In this document: one piece after another, positions 25,307 to 34,649 of the stretch
Layout of the letters: the number at the start of each line of letters is the position of its first letter
How positions within the stretch are numbered: the stretch's first letter is position 1
DNA from: Roseicyclus sp.
GTDB taxonomy: Bacteria; Pseudomonadota; Alphaproteobacteria; Rhodobacterales; Rhodobacteraceae
Length of the DNA: 64,000 nt
Direction: 5' to 3'
NCBI GenBank assembly: GCA_018401055.1
Contig: JAGYLB010000126.1
Coordinates: forward strand, 127,390 to 191,389
The notes under the pieces: model-generated
Told to the model about the DNA's origin: nothing
Seen by the model: the letters and a program-made list of their open reading frames with translations, nothing else
The model's database searches: none
Program-made: the position numbers and the translations under genes

Positions 25307-25719
25307 ATGACAACGCCCGATCCGCCCTTTTCCACCACTCTGGAGGTGCGCGACACCTGCCTGTGCCTGCACACGCAGCGCGCGGCCCGCGTCATCGGGC
25401 GCGCCTTTGACGCGGCGTTCCGGCCGCATGGCCTGACCAACGGGCAATTCTCTTTGATGATGGCGCTGAACCGGCCCGCGCCGCCGCGCCTGACCGACCT
25501 TGTGCCGCTTTTGGGGATGGATCGCACCACGCTCACGGCGGCACTCCGCCGCTCGAGGCGCGCGGGCTGGTCATGGCTGCGCCCGACGCCCGGGACAGGC
25601 GCAGCAGGCGGCTATCCTTGACCGAGGCTGGGCGCGCGACGCTGGTCTTGGCCCTGCCCGTCTGGCGCGCGACGCATGAGGCCATCGAGCGGCGGCTGGG
25701 CGCTATCGACCCTGCTTAG
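25307..25719 (+). CDS. MarR-family transcriptional regulator (frame break near 25550)
   Basis: A winged-helix regulator of about 137 residues. The first part includes RDTCLCLHTQRAARVIGRAF, HGLTNGQFSLMMALNRP and LTDLVPLLGMDRTTLTAALR (recognition helix). The wing and C-terminal dimer helix continue in another frame: GLVMAAPDARDRRSRRLSLT and EAGRATL. The stop is at 25717-25719. One base has been lost or gained near 25550. It probably represses the divergent DUF1428 gene through the palindrome at 25286-25297. Confidence 0.82.
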
Positions 25720-25832
25720 CTTGCGCGCGGGGCTCGATGCGGTCGCAAGGCGGGATGCGCTCTGAGCGACCCTTTACGCCCGCCCCGGTTTCCTTATATC
25801 TTCACTCAGGATTACCGCGGAAGGCCCCCAAG

Positions 25833-26195
25833 ATGTCCGAGCAACAGCCAAAGCTGGAGGGAACGCCCCTGATCGAGCCGTCCAGCACGGATCACCCGCT
25901 TTACGATGACATCGTCGCGGCGTGCCGGTCGGTATATGACCCGGAAATCCCGGTCAACATCTTCGACCTCGGGCTGGTCTACACGATCGACATCAAGCCC
26001 GACAACGCCGTACGGGTGGTGATGACGCTGACCGCCCCCGGCTGCCCCGTGGCAGGCGAGATGCCGGGCTGGGTTGCCGATGCGGTCGAACCGCTGGAAG
26101 GCGTCAAGCATGTCGATGTCGAACTCACCTTCGAGCCGCCTTGGGGCATGGACATGATGTCGGACGAGGCGCGGCTGGAACTGGGCTTTATGTAA
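25833..26195 (+). CDS. SufT-like metal-sulfur cluster assembly factor (DUF59/MIP18)
   Basis: A 120-residue MIP18-family protein involved in Fe-S cluster maturation. It shows VYDPEIPVNIFDLGLVYTID and VVMTLTAPGCPVAGEMPGWV with the conserved Cys, then VELTFEPPWGMDMMSDEARL. It is longer than bare DUF59 only by a short N-terminal tail. The ATG at 25833 follows GGAAGGCCCCCAAG. An iscA-like gene lies 0.9 kb downstream on the same strand, which supports the role. The frame is intact. Confidence 0.88.
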   Translation: MSEQQPKLEGTPLIEPSSTDHPLYDDIVAACRSVYDPEIPVNIFDLGLVYTIDIKPDNAVRVVMTLTAPGCPVAGEMPGWVADAVEPLEGVKHVDVELTFEPPWGMDMMSDEARLELGFM

Positions 26196-26324
26196 AGCCC
26201 GGAAACCTCGCAGGCCGCCAGCCTTGTGGGGAGCTTTTCCCCCTGCCATGATCCACCATGAGACGAGGACCCATCCGGCCCGCCCGCGGGCAGGCACCGG
26301 ACCGACGCAGCGCAACGGAAGATC

Positions 26325-27002
26325 ATGGCCGCATCCACATTCGCCGCGCTTTATCTGGCCCATGTGATCGCCGATTACCTGCTTCAGACGCACTGGATGG
26401 TCCAGAACAAGGACCGCGCCCCCGCCATCGGCCTGCATGTCGGCCTTGTTCTGGCGATGATGCCGGTCGTGACGCTGCACCTGTCGTGGTGGTTCGTGGC
26501 GCTGGCGCTGGTGCATCTGGCCATCGATCTCACGAAAACCCATGTGCTGGGCGGCGGGCTTTTGGCCTATGTCACAGATCAGGCGTTGCACATCGTGTCG
26601 ATCCTTGGCGTCGTGGCACTGGCCCCGGGCCTCTGGGCCCAAAGCCCGCTGTCGGGCATTGATTGGCTGGCGCGATTCTACATGATCCTTGCCGTTTTCG
26701 TTTTCGCCGCGCGGGGCGGTCAATACGCGGTCGCCATCTTGCTTGGTACCGACCCCGAGGCCAACGGGCGCGACGTGCGCATCGGCTGGATGGAACGCAC
26801 GGCGCTGTCGGTGGTGGTCGCGGCGGGCCTGCCCTGGGCCATGCTTGCCGTCCTGGCCGCCAAGGCCGTGCAGATCGTGATCGAACGGCCAAAGCGCGAC
26901 GCGCGCGGAAGCGGGCGGCTGATCCGGGGCAGCGCGCTGAGCATGGGTTGGGGGCTGGCCTGTGCCGCCGCACTTTGGCTGATCTTGCCAAGCTTCGGTT
27001 GA
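26325..27002 (+). CDS. DUF3307 family membrane protein
   Basis: A 225-residue inner-membrane protein with about five to six hydrophobic helices. The family signature is at the N terminus: LAHVIADYLLQTHWMVQNK. HLAIDLTKTH follows. The family is widespread in bacteria but has no assigned function. It sits between the sufT-like and iscA-like genes on the same strand, with a gap of about 130 bases upstream and 60 downstream. The frame is intact. Confidence 0.88.
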   Translation: MAASTFAALYLAHVIADYLLQTHWMVQNKDRAPAIGLHVGLVLAMMPVVTLHLSWWFVALALVHLAIDLTKTHVLGGGLLAYVTDQALHIVSILGVVALAPGLWAQSPLSGIDWLARFYMILAVFVFAARGGQYAVAILLGTDPEANGRDVRIGWMERTALSVVVAAGLPWAMLAVLAAKAVQIVIERPKRDARGSGRLIRGSALSMGWGLACAAALWLILPSFG

Positions 27003-27061
27003 GTGACGACGCACAACACCCTACATTGGGTAAAACACCCCAACCCCGAAGGACAGGTTCC

Positions 27062-27445
27062 ATGTTCGGCATTCCCGGCAAGCAAGCCGTCACCATCACC
27101 CCGGCGGCCATTCGGCAGATCGCGAAGCTGATGGCGCGCGACGGGCATCAGGGTCTGCGCATCGGCATCAAGAAGGGCGGCTGCGCGGGTATGGAATACA
27201 CCATGGATTATGTCACCGACATCGACCCCCATGACGAGATCGTGGAAACCGAAGGCGCGCGCGTGATGATCGCGCCGATGGCGCAGATGTTCTTGTTCGG
27301 CACCGTGATCGACTACGAGACCAGCTTGCTGGAATCCGGCTTCAAGTTCCGCAATCCCAATGTGGCCGATGCCTGCGGCTGCGGTGAGTCGATCAAATTC
27401 AAGGATGTTTCCGAGCTAGAGGCCGAGCGCGGCGCGCAGTCCTGA
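27062..27445 (+). CDS. IscA/SufA/ErpA-type Fe-S carrier
   Basis: A 127-residue HesB/IscA-family A-type carrier, which passes Fe-S clusters to target proteins. The three family cysteines are present: one in KKGGCAGMEY and two in DACGCGESI near the C terminus. SLLESGFKFRNPNV is the conserved C-terminal helix/loop. I chose the ATG at 27062 (MFGIPGKQ), preceded by GAAGGACAGG. Naming within the IscA/SufA/ErpA set is not possible from the sequence alone. Confidence 0.92.
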   Translation: MFGIPGKQAVTITPAAIRQIAKLMARDGHQGLRIGIKKGGCAGMEYTMDYVTDIDPHDEIVETEGARVMIAPMAQMFLFGTVIDYETSLLESGFKFRNPNVADACGCGESIKFKDVSELEAERGAQS

Positions 27446-27463
27446 GCTGGCAGGCGTAAGCCG

Positions 27464-27802
27464 ATGGGCCTGACCCGGGACGAGATCGAGGCCGCGCGCG
27501 ACCTATTCGCGGGTCTGGGCGAGATCACGACACGCCGCATGATGGGCGGCCTGTGCCTTTATCACCGTGGCATGATCTTTGCCATCGTGATGGGCGATGG
27601 CGGCATCTTCCTCAAGGGTACGGGCGGTTTCGTGGGCGAGCTTGAGGCGGCAGGCTGCACGCAATGGTCCTATCAGCGCGAAGGCCGCGCGAAACCCACC
27701 ACAATGTCCTATTGGTCGCTGCCCGACGACGCGCTCGACGATCCCGACATCGCCTGCGACTGGGCGCGCCGCGCGCTTGCGGCATTGGAGGCAGCGGCTT
27801 GA
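27464..27802 (+). CDS. TfoX/Sxy N-terminal-domain protein
   Basis: A 112-residue protein with only the TfoX N-terminal domain: [34 protein letters not shown] and [14 protein letters not shown]. In gammaproteobacteria full-length TfoX/Sxy activates competence genes. Single-domain versions in alphaproteobacteria have no known role, and I do not infer competence. It is 18 bases downstream of the iscA-like gene and about 60 bases upstream of tpiA, so it is possibly in the same operon. Confidence 0.85.
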   Translation: MGLTRDEIEAARDLFAGLGEITTRRMMGGLCLYHRGMIFAIVMGDGGIFLKGTGGFVGELEAAGCTQWSYQREGRAKPTTMSYWSLPDDALDDPDIACDWARRALAALEAAA

Positions 27803-27861
27803 CCTCCGGTCGTGCCCCTGCGACCCCTTCCAACCGACCTGACAAGCCCGAGGAACCGACC

Positions 27862-28606
27862 ATGCCCCCCAAGATCGCCGCCGGAAACTGGAAGATGCAT
27901 GGCGACGGCGCGTCGCTGGCCGAGGTTGATGCGCTCATCGCCGCCCACCCTGCCCCTGTGGCCCGGGTCGTGATCTGCCCGCCCGCGACCCTGATCCACC
28001 GCATGGCCCAACGCGCCAGCGGCACAGCCATCGCGATCGGCGGACAGACCCGCCATGCGGCCAGCCATGGCGCCCATACCGGAGACATCTCCGCCGCGAT
28101 GCTGATCGAAGCGGGTGCATCCCATGTGATCCTCGGCCATTCCGAGCGACGCGCCGATCACGCCGAGACGGACGCCGAGGTCCGCGCGCAGGCCGAGGCG
28201 GCGCTGGCGGCGGGCTTGACCGTCATCTTGTGCGTGGGTGACCGAGGCCGAGCGTGACGCAGATGTCACCCTCGCCGTGGTCACAACGCAATTGTCGGGC
28301 TCGATACCCGATGGCGTCAGTGCCGCGACGCTGGTCATCGCCTATGAGCCGGTCTGGGCCATCGGCACCGGGCGCGTGCCGACCACCGACCAGATCGCAG
28401 AGGTGCATGCCGCGATCCGGGCGCATCTGACGGGCCGTTTCGGCGAGGAGGGACACGATATGGCGATCCTATACGGCGGCTCGGTCAAGCCCGGCAATGC
28501 GGCAGAGATCTTCGCCGTTCACGACGTGAACGGCGCACTGGTTGGCGGCGCCTCGCTCAAGGCGGCCGATTTCTCGGGCATCATCGCGGCGCTCGACGCA
28601 GCCTGA
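27862..28606 (+). CDS. tpiA: Triosephosphate isomerase (frame break near 28240)
   Basis: A glycolytic/gluconeogenic (beta-alpha)8 enzyme interconverting DHAP and GAP. The start [13 protein letters not shown] has the substrate Lys, VILGHSERR the catalytic His, and [11 protein letters not shown] the catalytic Glu. [13 protein letters not shown] is the phosphate loop. The frames change near 28235-28245, just after LCVGD, and total length suggests a one-base indel. Restored length is about 248 residues, normal. It is likely a sequencing error given the enzyme's central role. Confidence 0.94.
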
Positions 28607-28613
28607 CACGCAA

Positions 28614-28645
28614 CCGCCGCGCCCGGGCAACCAATGACGCGGCGG
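28614..28645. terminator. Hairpin between convergent tpiA and PPC gene
   Basis: A perfect 8-bp stem CCGCCGCG/CGCGGCGG with a 16-base loop, placed 8 bases after the tpiA stop and 24 before the end of the minus-strand gene. It has no strong T run, so it is a terminator candidate only. Confidence 0.5.
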
Positions 28646-28668
28646 CAAAGCCTTGCAGATGCCAGCGC

Positions 28669-29934
28669 TTATTGTGCAGGCACGAAGCGCTGCACTCCAA
28701 GCCGGATGATACCTTGGTATCCATCCGAATACTGGCGCACCGCGATCAGGTAGCGGCCCGGCGGCGTGCGCACGGTCAGCTCCGAGTTCAGCGTGCCATT
28801 GGCATCATCGTTGAACCCCAACTCACGGCCGAATTCATCGAAAACGCTGAGCACCGGGTCGCTGTCGCGCACCTCGTCGGCATTGATGATCAGCAAGCTG
28901 TAATCCGCAACATCGACCACGAACCATTGCGCCTGAAGACCCGCGACCGTCACATCTTGCGCCAGCCCGCGGCCGACCACGCCCAGCGATTGCACCGGGT
29001 AGCTGCCGTCGAGCGGCGGCGCGGCCTCGCCCATGGCATAGGCCCTGCGGCAGCGGCGCGCGCGTCGAATCCCGCGACGCGCACCGTCACCGGCATGTTG
29101 GGGTCAGCCAAGGCGCGCATGGCGATGCAGTAATCGCCCGGCGGCAGGGCTTGGGTAAAATCGATGCGGCTGTCCAGACCATCATAGTCGTCATTCTCCG
29201 GCCAGCAAGTTCCCCTGCCCATCGAAGATGTAGATATAGGGGTCGGCATCCCAATTTTCGGCCCGGATGGTCACCGGCTGCGGGCTGGCCAGCGTGAACC
29301 GGTAATAGGGCACGGCCGCCACCGTGTTGGAGGCACTGACACCGCCCTGAGGCAGCAACGCGTCGATCGGCCCTTGCCCGAGCCGCGTCGCGGGTGTGTC
29401 GGCAAGGCAGGGCTGAACGCCGACAAAGATCGGGAACCCCTCGGTCCCGGCGAAACCGCCGAACAGGCCTTGCGTCAGCGCCGGCATGTCCAGACGGCTG
29501 ACCTGCAGATCGGCGGTCACGGGTTGACTGGCATAGCCCATGACGGCCAGACAATAGTCACCGGCTGCCAGAGGCAATTCGGCCCGGCTGGACAGCGCAC
29601 CGCCCGAATCGTCATCGGTCACAATCAGCGAGCCGTTCGCGTCGAACAGTTCCAGGACCGTGTCGCCGAACTCGTCTGCGGGGGCAGCCTCGACCCGGAA
29701 CTCGCCGGGCTGGCTCAGCGTGAACAGCGCCACGCTCCGCGTGCCGGGGCCCACCATGACCCGCGACAGCGACAGCGGCGCCTGCACCCGCGCCAAATCC
29801 GACGCTCCCGCGGCTGCCGCCAAGCCATGGCGCACCTCGCCCAGGCCGCCGCAAGACACGCCTTGCGCTGCGGCTGGCATGGCGTATGCGGTAAGCGCTG
29901 CGGCAGCGCAGAGGCCGACGATCCTGTAATGCAT
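28669..29934 (-). CDS. Secreted protein with PPC-like repeats (two frame breaks)
   Basis: A signal peptide (MHYRIVGLCAAAALTAYA, ending AAAQG) is followed by three repeats of the bacterial pre-peptidase C-terminal (PPC) beta-sandwich pattern: LELFDANGSLIVTDDDSGG, IYIFDGQGNLL with NDDYDG, and LSVFDEFGRELGFNDDANG. Each is followed by a GDYCLAV-type strand. There is no peptidase domain. Frame changes fall near 29205 and 29040. Restored length is about 420 residues. It is probably periplasmic or extracellular; PPC domains may bind calcium or polymers, but no partner enzyme is nearby. Confidence 0.72.
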
Positions 29935-30121
29935 GGGAAAATCCTCCGGTATGCTGGGGGGCCGTCAGGCCACCTTTGGACCGGACCCTAGACGCCGGGC
30001 GGGGGCCAAGGCCAGAAAAATAGTGGTTCGACGCAGGGGGAAAAAACCAGGCCACGCGACGGCAAGGCGCCGTCGCACGCGGCCACTGGCCAGCCGCCCG
30101 CGCGGCTTGCATACTGCACCG

Positions 30122-31995
30122 ATGGACAGGGACCACGCCAGCATAACCGATCCGCCCCGCCGCGCGCCGCGCCTACCCGGAACCGTCGTGGCCGCCGTTC
30201 TAGCCGTTCTGGCCGTGCTGGGCCTGCTTGCCTTTCCGCGCATCGAACGCGCCTACCAGATCGAGATCGGCGACCGCGACCGCGCCACGCTCGATCTGGC
30301 GACCCAGGTGCTGCGCGGCGCGATCGGCCGGACCGAGGCACTGCCGGGGCTGCTGGCCGAGCGTCCCATCCTTGCACAGCTTCTGGCCGATCCCGAGAAC
30401 TCGGGCCTTGTGCCCTTCGTCAACGAGCAACTGCGCCAGACGGCGCTGTCACTGGGCGTGTCGGATGTCTACCTGATGGACCGCACCGGACTGACCATCG
30501 CCGCCTCGTCCTACCGGACCGAACGCTCCTTTGTCGGGCGGCGCTTTGACTACCGCCCATATTTCACGGATGCCATCGCCGGCGGGCGCGGGCGCTTCCA
30601 CGCGCTGGGCACGACCTCGAACGAGCGCGGCTATTTTTTTGCCGCTCCGGTTCTGGACGGCACCGAAATCGCAGGCGTCGTGGCGATCAAGATCACGCTC
30701 GACGCCTTCGAGGCGACATGGGCCGAAAGCGGGGCCACGATCATCGTGCAGGACATGTCGAACGTGATCTTCCTGTCGGATCGGGCTGATTGGCATTTCC
30801 GTACCATGGGCCCCGTCCCCGAGGTCGCGCTGGAGGCCATCGCGCAGACCCGGCAATACCCTCTCTCCGCGTTGCGCCCGCTGCCGGTGCGGCGCGTGCT
30901 GCTGCGCGGGTCGGAGTATGAACTGGTCACCATCGAGGGCGACGGCGGGTCGGAGACGATGGTAATGCAGACCGGCCTGATCGCGGCCTCGGGTTGGCGG
31001 GTATCGATCCTGTCGCCCGTGACCCCGGCCCGGGCGCAGGCCCTTGGCGTCTTGACCATCGCGGGGCTCGCGGCGCTGTTTCTCACGCTGATCGCCGCCA
31101 CCATCTGGCAGCGCCGCATCCGTTTGGAGGAACGGCTGGTCCGGCAGCGCGGTGAACAGGCCCAGCTTGAGGCGCGGGTGCAGGACCGCACGCGCGATCT
31201 TGACGCCGCCAACGCCCAGTTGCGTCAGGAAATCGAGGATCGTATTCGCGCCGAGGCGCAATTGCGCAAGACGCAGGCCGATCTGGTGCAGGCGGGCAAG
31301 CTGGCCGCGCTGGGCCAGATGTCGGCGGCGCTGAGCCATGAATTCAACCAGCCGCTCGCCGCCGTGAAAGCCTATGCCGAGAATGCCGCGACATTCCTCG
31401 ACCGGGACAGGGTCGACGAGGCGCGCGAGAACATCGGCCTGATCTCCTCCATGGCCGACCGGATGGCCACGATCTCAAAGCATCTGCGCAATTTTGCCCG
31501 CCGCCCGCAAGACAAGACCGGCCCGGTGCCGATGCGCGCGGTCGTCAGCGACGCCATGGACCTGATGCGGCCACGCCTGCAGGCGGCAAGCGGGCAGATC
31601 GCCTATACGCCGCCCGCGACCGAGGTCTGGGTGACCGGCGGGCGGTGCGGCTGCAGCAGGTGATCGTGAATCTGATCGGCAACGCGCTTGACGCGATGGA
31701 GGACGACCCCGCGCCCGTTGTGGCACTGACTCTCAAGGTGACCGGCACGCGCTGCCTGTTCGAGGTGGCCGATACCGGCACGGGTCTTGCCGACGACGCG
31801 CTGGCCCAAGCTTTTGATCCCTTTTTCACCACCAAGCCGCCGGGTCAGGGGTTGGGGCTTGGCCTGTCGATCTCCTACAATATCGTGCGCGATTTCAATG
31901 GGCGGCTGACAGCGGCGAACCGCGCGGGCGGTGGCGCGGTCTTCACGGTGGAACTTGACCTGACCCAGCCGCCGTCCGACATGGCCGCCGAATGA
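30122..31995 (+). CDS. dctB: DctB-like sensor histidine kinase (frame break near 31645)
   Basis: A membrane-bound kinase of about 624 residues. One helix near residue 25 and another near 310 bracket a periplasmic double-Cache sensor (SDVYLMDRTGLTIAASS, FVGRRFDYRPYF). A coiled coil (ARVQDRTRDLDAANAQL) leads to the HisKA domain AALSHEFNQPLAAVKAYAEN with the phospho-His, then the ATPase domain (VNLIGNALDA, FDPFFTTKPPGQGLGLGLSI). The last part lies in another frame, with the break near 31645. The stop overlaps the dctD start as ATGA. The ligand may be a C4-dicarboxylate, as in classical DctB, or whatever the downstream TAXI system imports. Confidence 0.9.
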
Positions 31996-33340
31996 CCCGG
32001 ACAGCCCCCGCCCCCATTCTTTTCGTCGATGACGAGGCCCCGCTGCGTCACGCGGCCGGTCAGGCCCTGATGCTGGCCGATCTCGACGCCATCCTGTGCG
32101 ACAGCGCCGCCGCGGCACTGGCCCATGTCACCCCCGATTTTCCGGGTGTCCTCGTCACCGACATCCGGATGCCCGGCATGGATGGTCTGGCGCTGATGAC
32201 CGAGGTTCTGACCATCGACGCCGAACTGCCCGTGATCCTTGTGACGGGCCATGGCGATGTCGATCTGGCCGTCGCCTCGATGAAGGGCGGGGCCTATGAT
32301 TTCCTTGAAAAACCCTATGCCCCCGCGCGGCTGGTTGAGGCGGTGGGCCGCGCGCTGGAAAAGCGCCGTCTGACACTGGAAAACCGCCGCCTGCGCGCAG
32401 GCGGTATCGCGGCGCAAGACTCCGGTCGCGGACCGTCTGCTGGGACGGTCCGGAGGCCATAGTGCGGCTCCGCGCGCAGGTGCGCGCCGTGGCCGACACC
32501 GACGCCGATGTGCTGATCGAAGGCGAGACCGGCACCGGCAAGGAAGTCACCGCGCGCGCCCTGCACGCCGCCAGCGCGCGATCCGGAGCGTCCCTTCATC
32601 GCGGTCAACTGCGCCGCCCTGCCCGCCGAGATGATCGAGAGCGAGCTGTTCGGCCACGAGGCCGGCGCCTTTGCCGGGGCGACCCGCGCGCGCTACGGCC
32701 GGTTCGAACATGCCCGTGGCGGCACCTTGTTCCTTGACGAAATCGACAGCCTGCCGCTCGCGCTTCAGGGCAAGCTGCTGCATGTGGTCGAACAACGCAG
32801 TGTGACGCGGCTGGGGTCGAACGACGCGATCGTGCTCGATCTCAGGATCGTCGCGGCCTCCAAGCGCGACCTGTCCGCGGCCGCCCGCGCGGGCGCGTTT
32901 CGGCCCGATCTGCTCTACCGGCTCAACGTCGTCACACTGCGCCTGCCGCCCCTGTCCGAGCGGCGCGAGGATATCCCCGATCTTTTCCTGTCGCTCCTGT
33001 CGGGGGCCGCCGCGCGGAGCCGTCCAGTGCCCTCAGTGCCCGGTGCGGTGCTTTCGGCCTTGGCCACCCGTGACTGGCCCGGCAATGTGCGCGAGCTGCG
33101 CAACGCCGCCGAACGGCTGGCGCTGGGGCTGGATGCGGCCCTTTGGGCGGGCGCGACGGAACCGGGGGGCACTCTGGCCGATCGGATGGCCGCCCATGAA
33201 AAGCGCTGATCGCCGCCAGCCTCGCGGCCCATGGCGGCAGCCTGAAAGCGACCTACGAGGCGCTGGGGCTGAGCCGTAAGGCGCTTTACGAAAAGATGCA
33301 GCGCCACGCGCTCAGCCGGGAAAACTTCCGCGAGGATTGA
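31992..33340 (+). CDS. dctD: DctD-like AAA+ response regulator (three frame breaks)
   Basis: The domain order is receiver (phospho-Asp in [11 protein letters not shown]), AAA+ ATPase (Walker [16 protein letters not shown], Walker [24 protein letters not shown]) and a Fis-type helix-turn-helix at the end ([19 protein letters not shown]). Breaks lie near 32410-32460, 32585 and 33205. The sigma-54 contact loop reads GAFAGA instead of GAFTGA, an unusual Thr-to-Ala change. Expected partner is DctB, with translation coupled to it. The likely target is the downstream TAXI/TRAP promoter, where a palindrome lies at 33444-33460. Confidence 0.88.
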
Positions 33341-33443
33341 CCGTTTCGGCGCGGAATGTGTCACGGGGTGACATGGCGGACCCGTTTTGGGTAGAAAGCG
33401 ACCCATGGCGTCCGGAAATCCTTCGACGCGGCTGCAACCCGGA

Positions 33444-33460
33444 CATGCAAGGCTTGCATG
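33444..33460. promoter_or_regulatory. Palindrome upstream of the TAXI gene
   Basis: CATGCAAG-G-CTTGCATG has perfect 8-base arms around one base, about 85 bases before the TAXI start codon. Its position between a regulator gene and the transport genes suggests a DctD or other operator. I could not place a convincing sigma-54 -24/-12 element next to it. Confidence 0.5.
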
Positions 33461-33544
33461 GCCCGGCGGGACGCTCCACACCCCGCCCCCAAGCGGCCCG
33501 GGGGGAGCCGGGCGCTTTATCCGTTCAACAGGGAGAGACACGTG

Positions 33545-34535
33545 ATGACCTTTACCCGTATCGCCGCACTTGCGGCCACCACCGCGCTGACCGCGACCGC
33601 CGTCTTCGCACAAGAAGACCGCACCGGCTGGCCTGAAAGCTTCACCGTCGGCACCAGCCTCGCAGGGCGGCACCTTCTTCGTCTACGGCGCAGGCTGGGC
33701 GAACCTTGTGGCCGACGAGCTTGGCCTGTCGGGCGGCGCCGAAGTTACCGGTGGTCCGATGCAGAACATGGCGCTGGTCCACACCGGCGAAGCGGCCTTC
33801 GGCCTGACCACGATGGGCCCGGCCGCCGAATCCTATGCTGGCACCAACCCCGTCGCGCCCGGCCTGCAGATGACCAACGCCTGCGCGATGTTCCCGATGT
33901 ACCAGACGCCCTTCTCGATCACGGTCCTGTCGTCGACCGGCATCGAGGATATCGCCGATATCCCCGCCGGTGCCCGCATCGGCTTTGGCCCGGCTGGCTC
34001 GACTTCGGACACCTATTTCCCGCTGATGCTCGAAGCGCTCGGCGTGGAATTCGAGCGTCGCAACGGCGGCTGGGATGACCTCGGCGGCCAGCTTCAGGAC
34101 GGTCTTCTCGACGTGATCGCCTTCGCCGCAGGCGTGCCGGTTCCGGCCGTGTCGCAGCTTGAGGTTCAGACCGACGTGAACATCATCGAGTTCACCGCCG
34201 AGCAGCAGGCCACCATCCTCGATCAGTTCCCGGTCTCTGCCTTCGATATCTCGGCCGACACCTATACCACCCTGACCGAGCCTGCGGCCTCGGTGGCGAT
34301 GTGGAACTTCGCCATCGCCAACTGCGACCTGCCCGAAAGCTTCGTCTACGCGGTCACCGACGTGATCATGTCCGACAACGAGCGCATGGTCGGCATCCAC
34401 CGGCCGCCGCCGAGACCCTGCCCGAGCATTGGGACAAGAACACCGCCCTGATGTGGCACCCCGGTGCGGCTCGCTGGTTCACCGAAAACGCCGTGCGCGA
34501 CCATCGATCCCGCCACCATCCACGGCGCCAACTGA
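33545..34535 (+). CDS. TAXI-family TRAP transporter solute-binding protein (about three frame breaks)
   Basis: The signal peptide TFTRIAALAATTALTATAVF ends AVFAQ. The body has the TAXI pattern (GGTFFVYGAGWANLVADEL, ALVHTGEAAFGLTTMGP, GARIGFGPAGSTSDTYFPLM, LLDVIAFAAGVPVPA), ending ATIHGAN. Breaks occur near 33665, 34405 and 34495. The ATG at 33545 follows CAGGGAGAGACACGTG. TAXI proteins deliver substrates such as glutamate or dicarboxylates to fused TRAP permeases, which is exactly what follows. Restored length is about 330 residues. Confidence 0.88.
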
Positions 34536-34540
34536 TCAAA

Positions 34541-34562
34541 GGCGGGGCTGACCTGCCCCGCC
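34541..34562 (+). terminator. Hairpin 1 between TAXI gene and permease
   Basis: Perfect 8-bp stem GGCGGGGC/GCCCCGCC with a 6-base loop, starting 5 bases after the TAXI stop codon. It has no T run, so it is more likely an mRNA-stabilising or attenuating stem than a full terminator. The permease gene continues downstream on the same strand. Confidence 0.55.
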
Positions 34563-34576
34563 CATGATCCGAAAAG

Positions 34577-34605
34577 GGGCCGCGCCGCCAGGCAAGGCGC
34601 GGCCC
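34577..34605 (+). terminator. Hairpin 2 between TAXI gene and permease
   Basis: Perfect 10-bp stem GGGCCGCGCC/GGCGCGGCCC with a 9-base loop, 14 bases past hairpin 1. Paired stems like these often protect the upstream binding-protein message from 3' decay and reduce read-through into the permease gene. Confidence 0.55.
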
Positions 34606-34649
34606 GCACGACGGACAGGCCAAAGGCCGTCCGCGGGAGACCCAGCATC

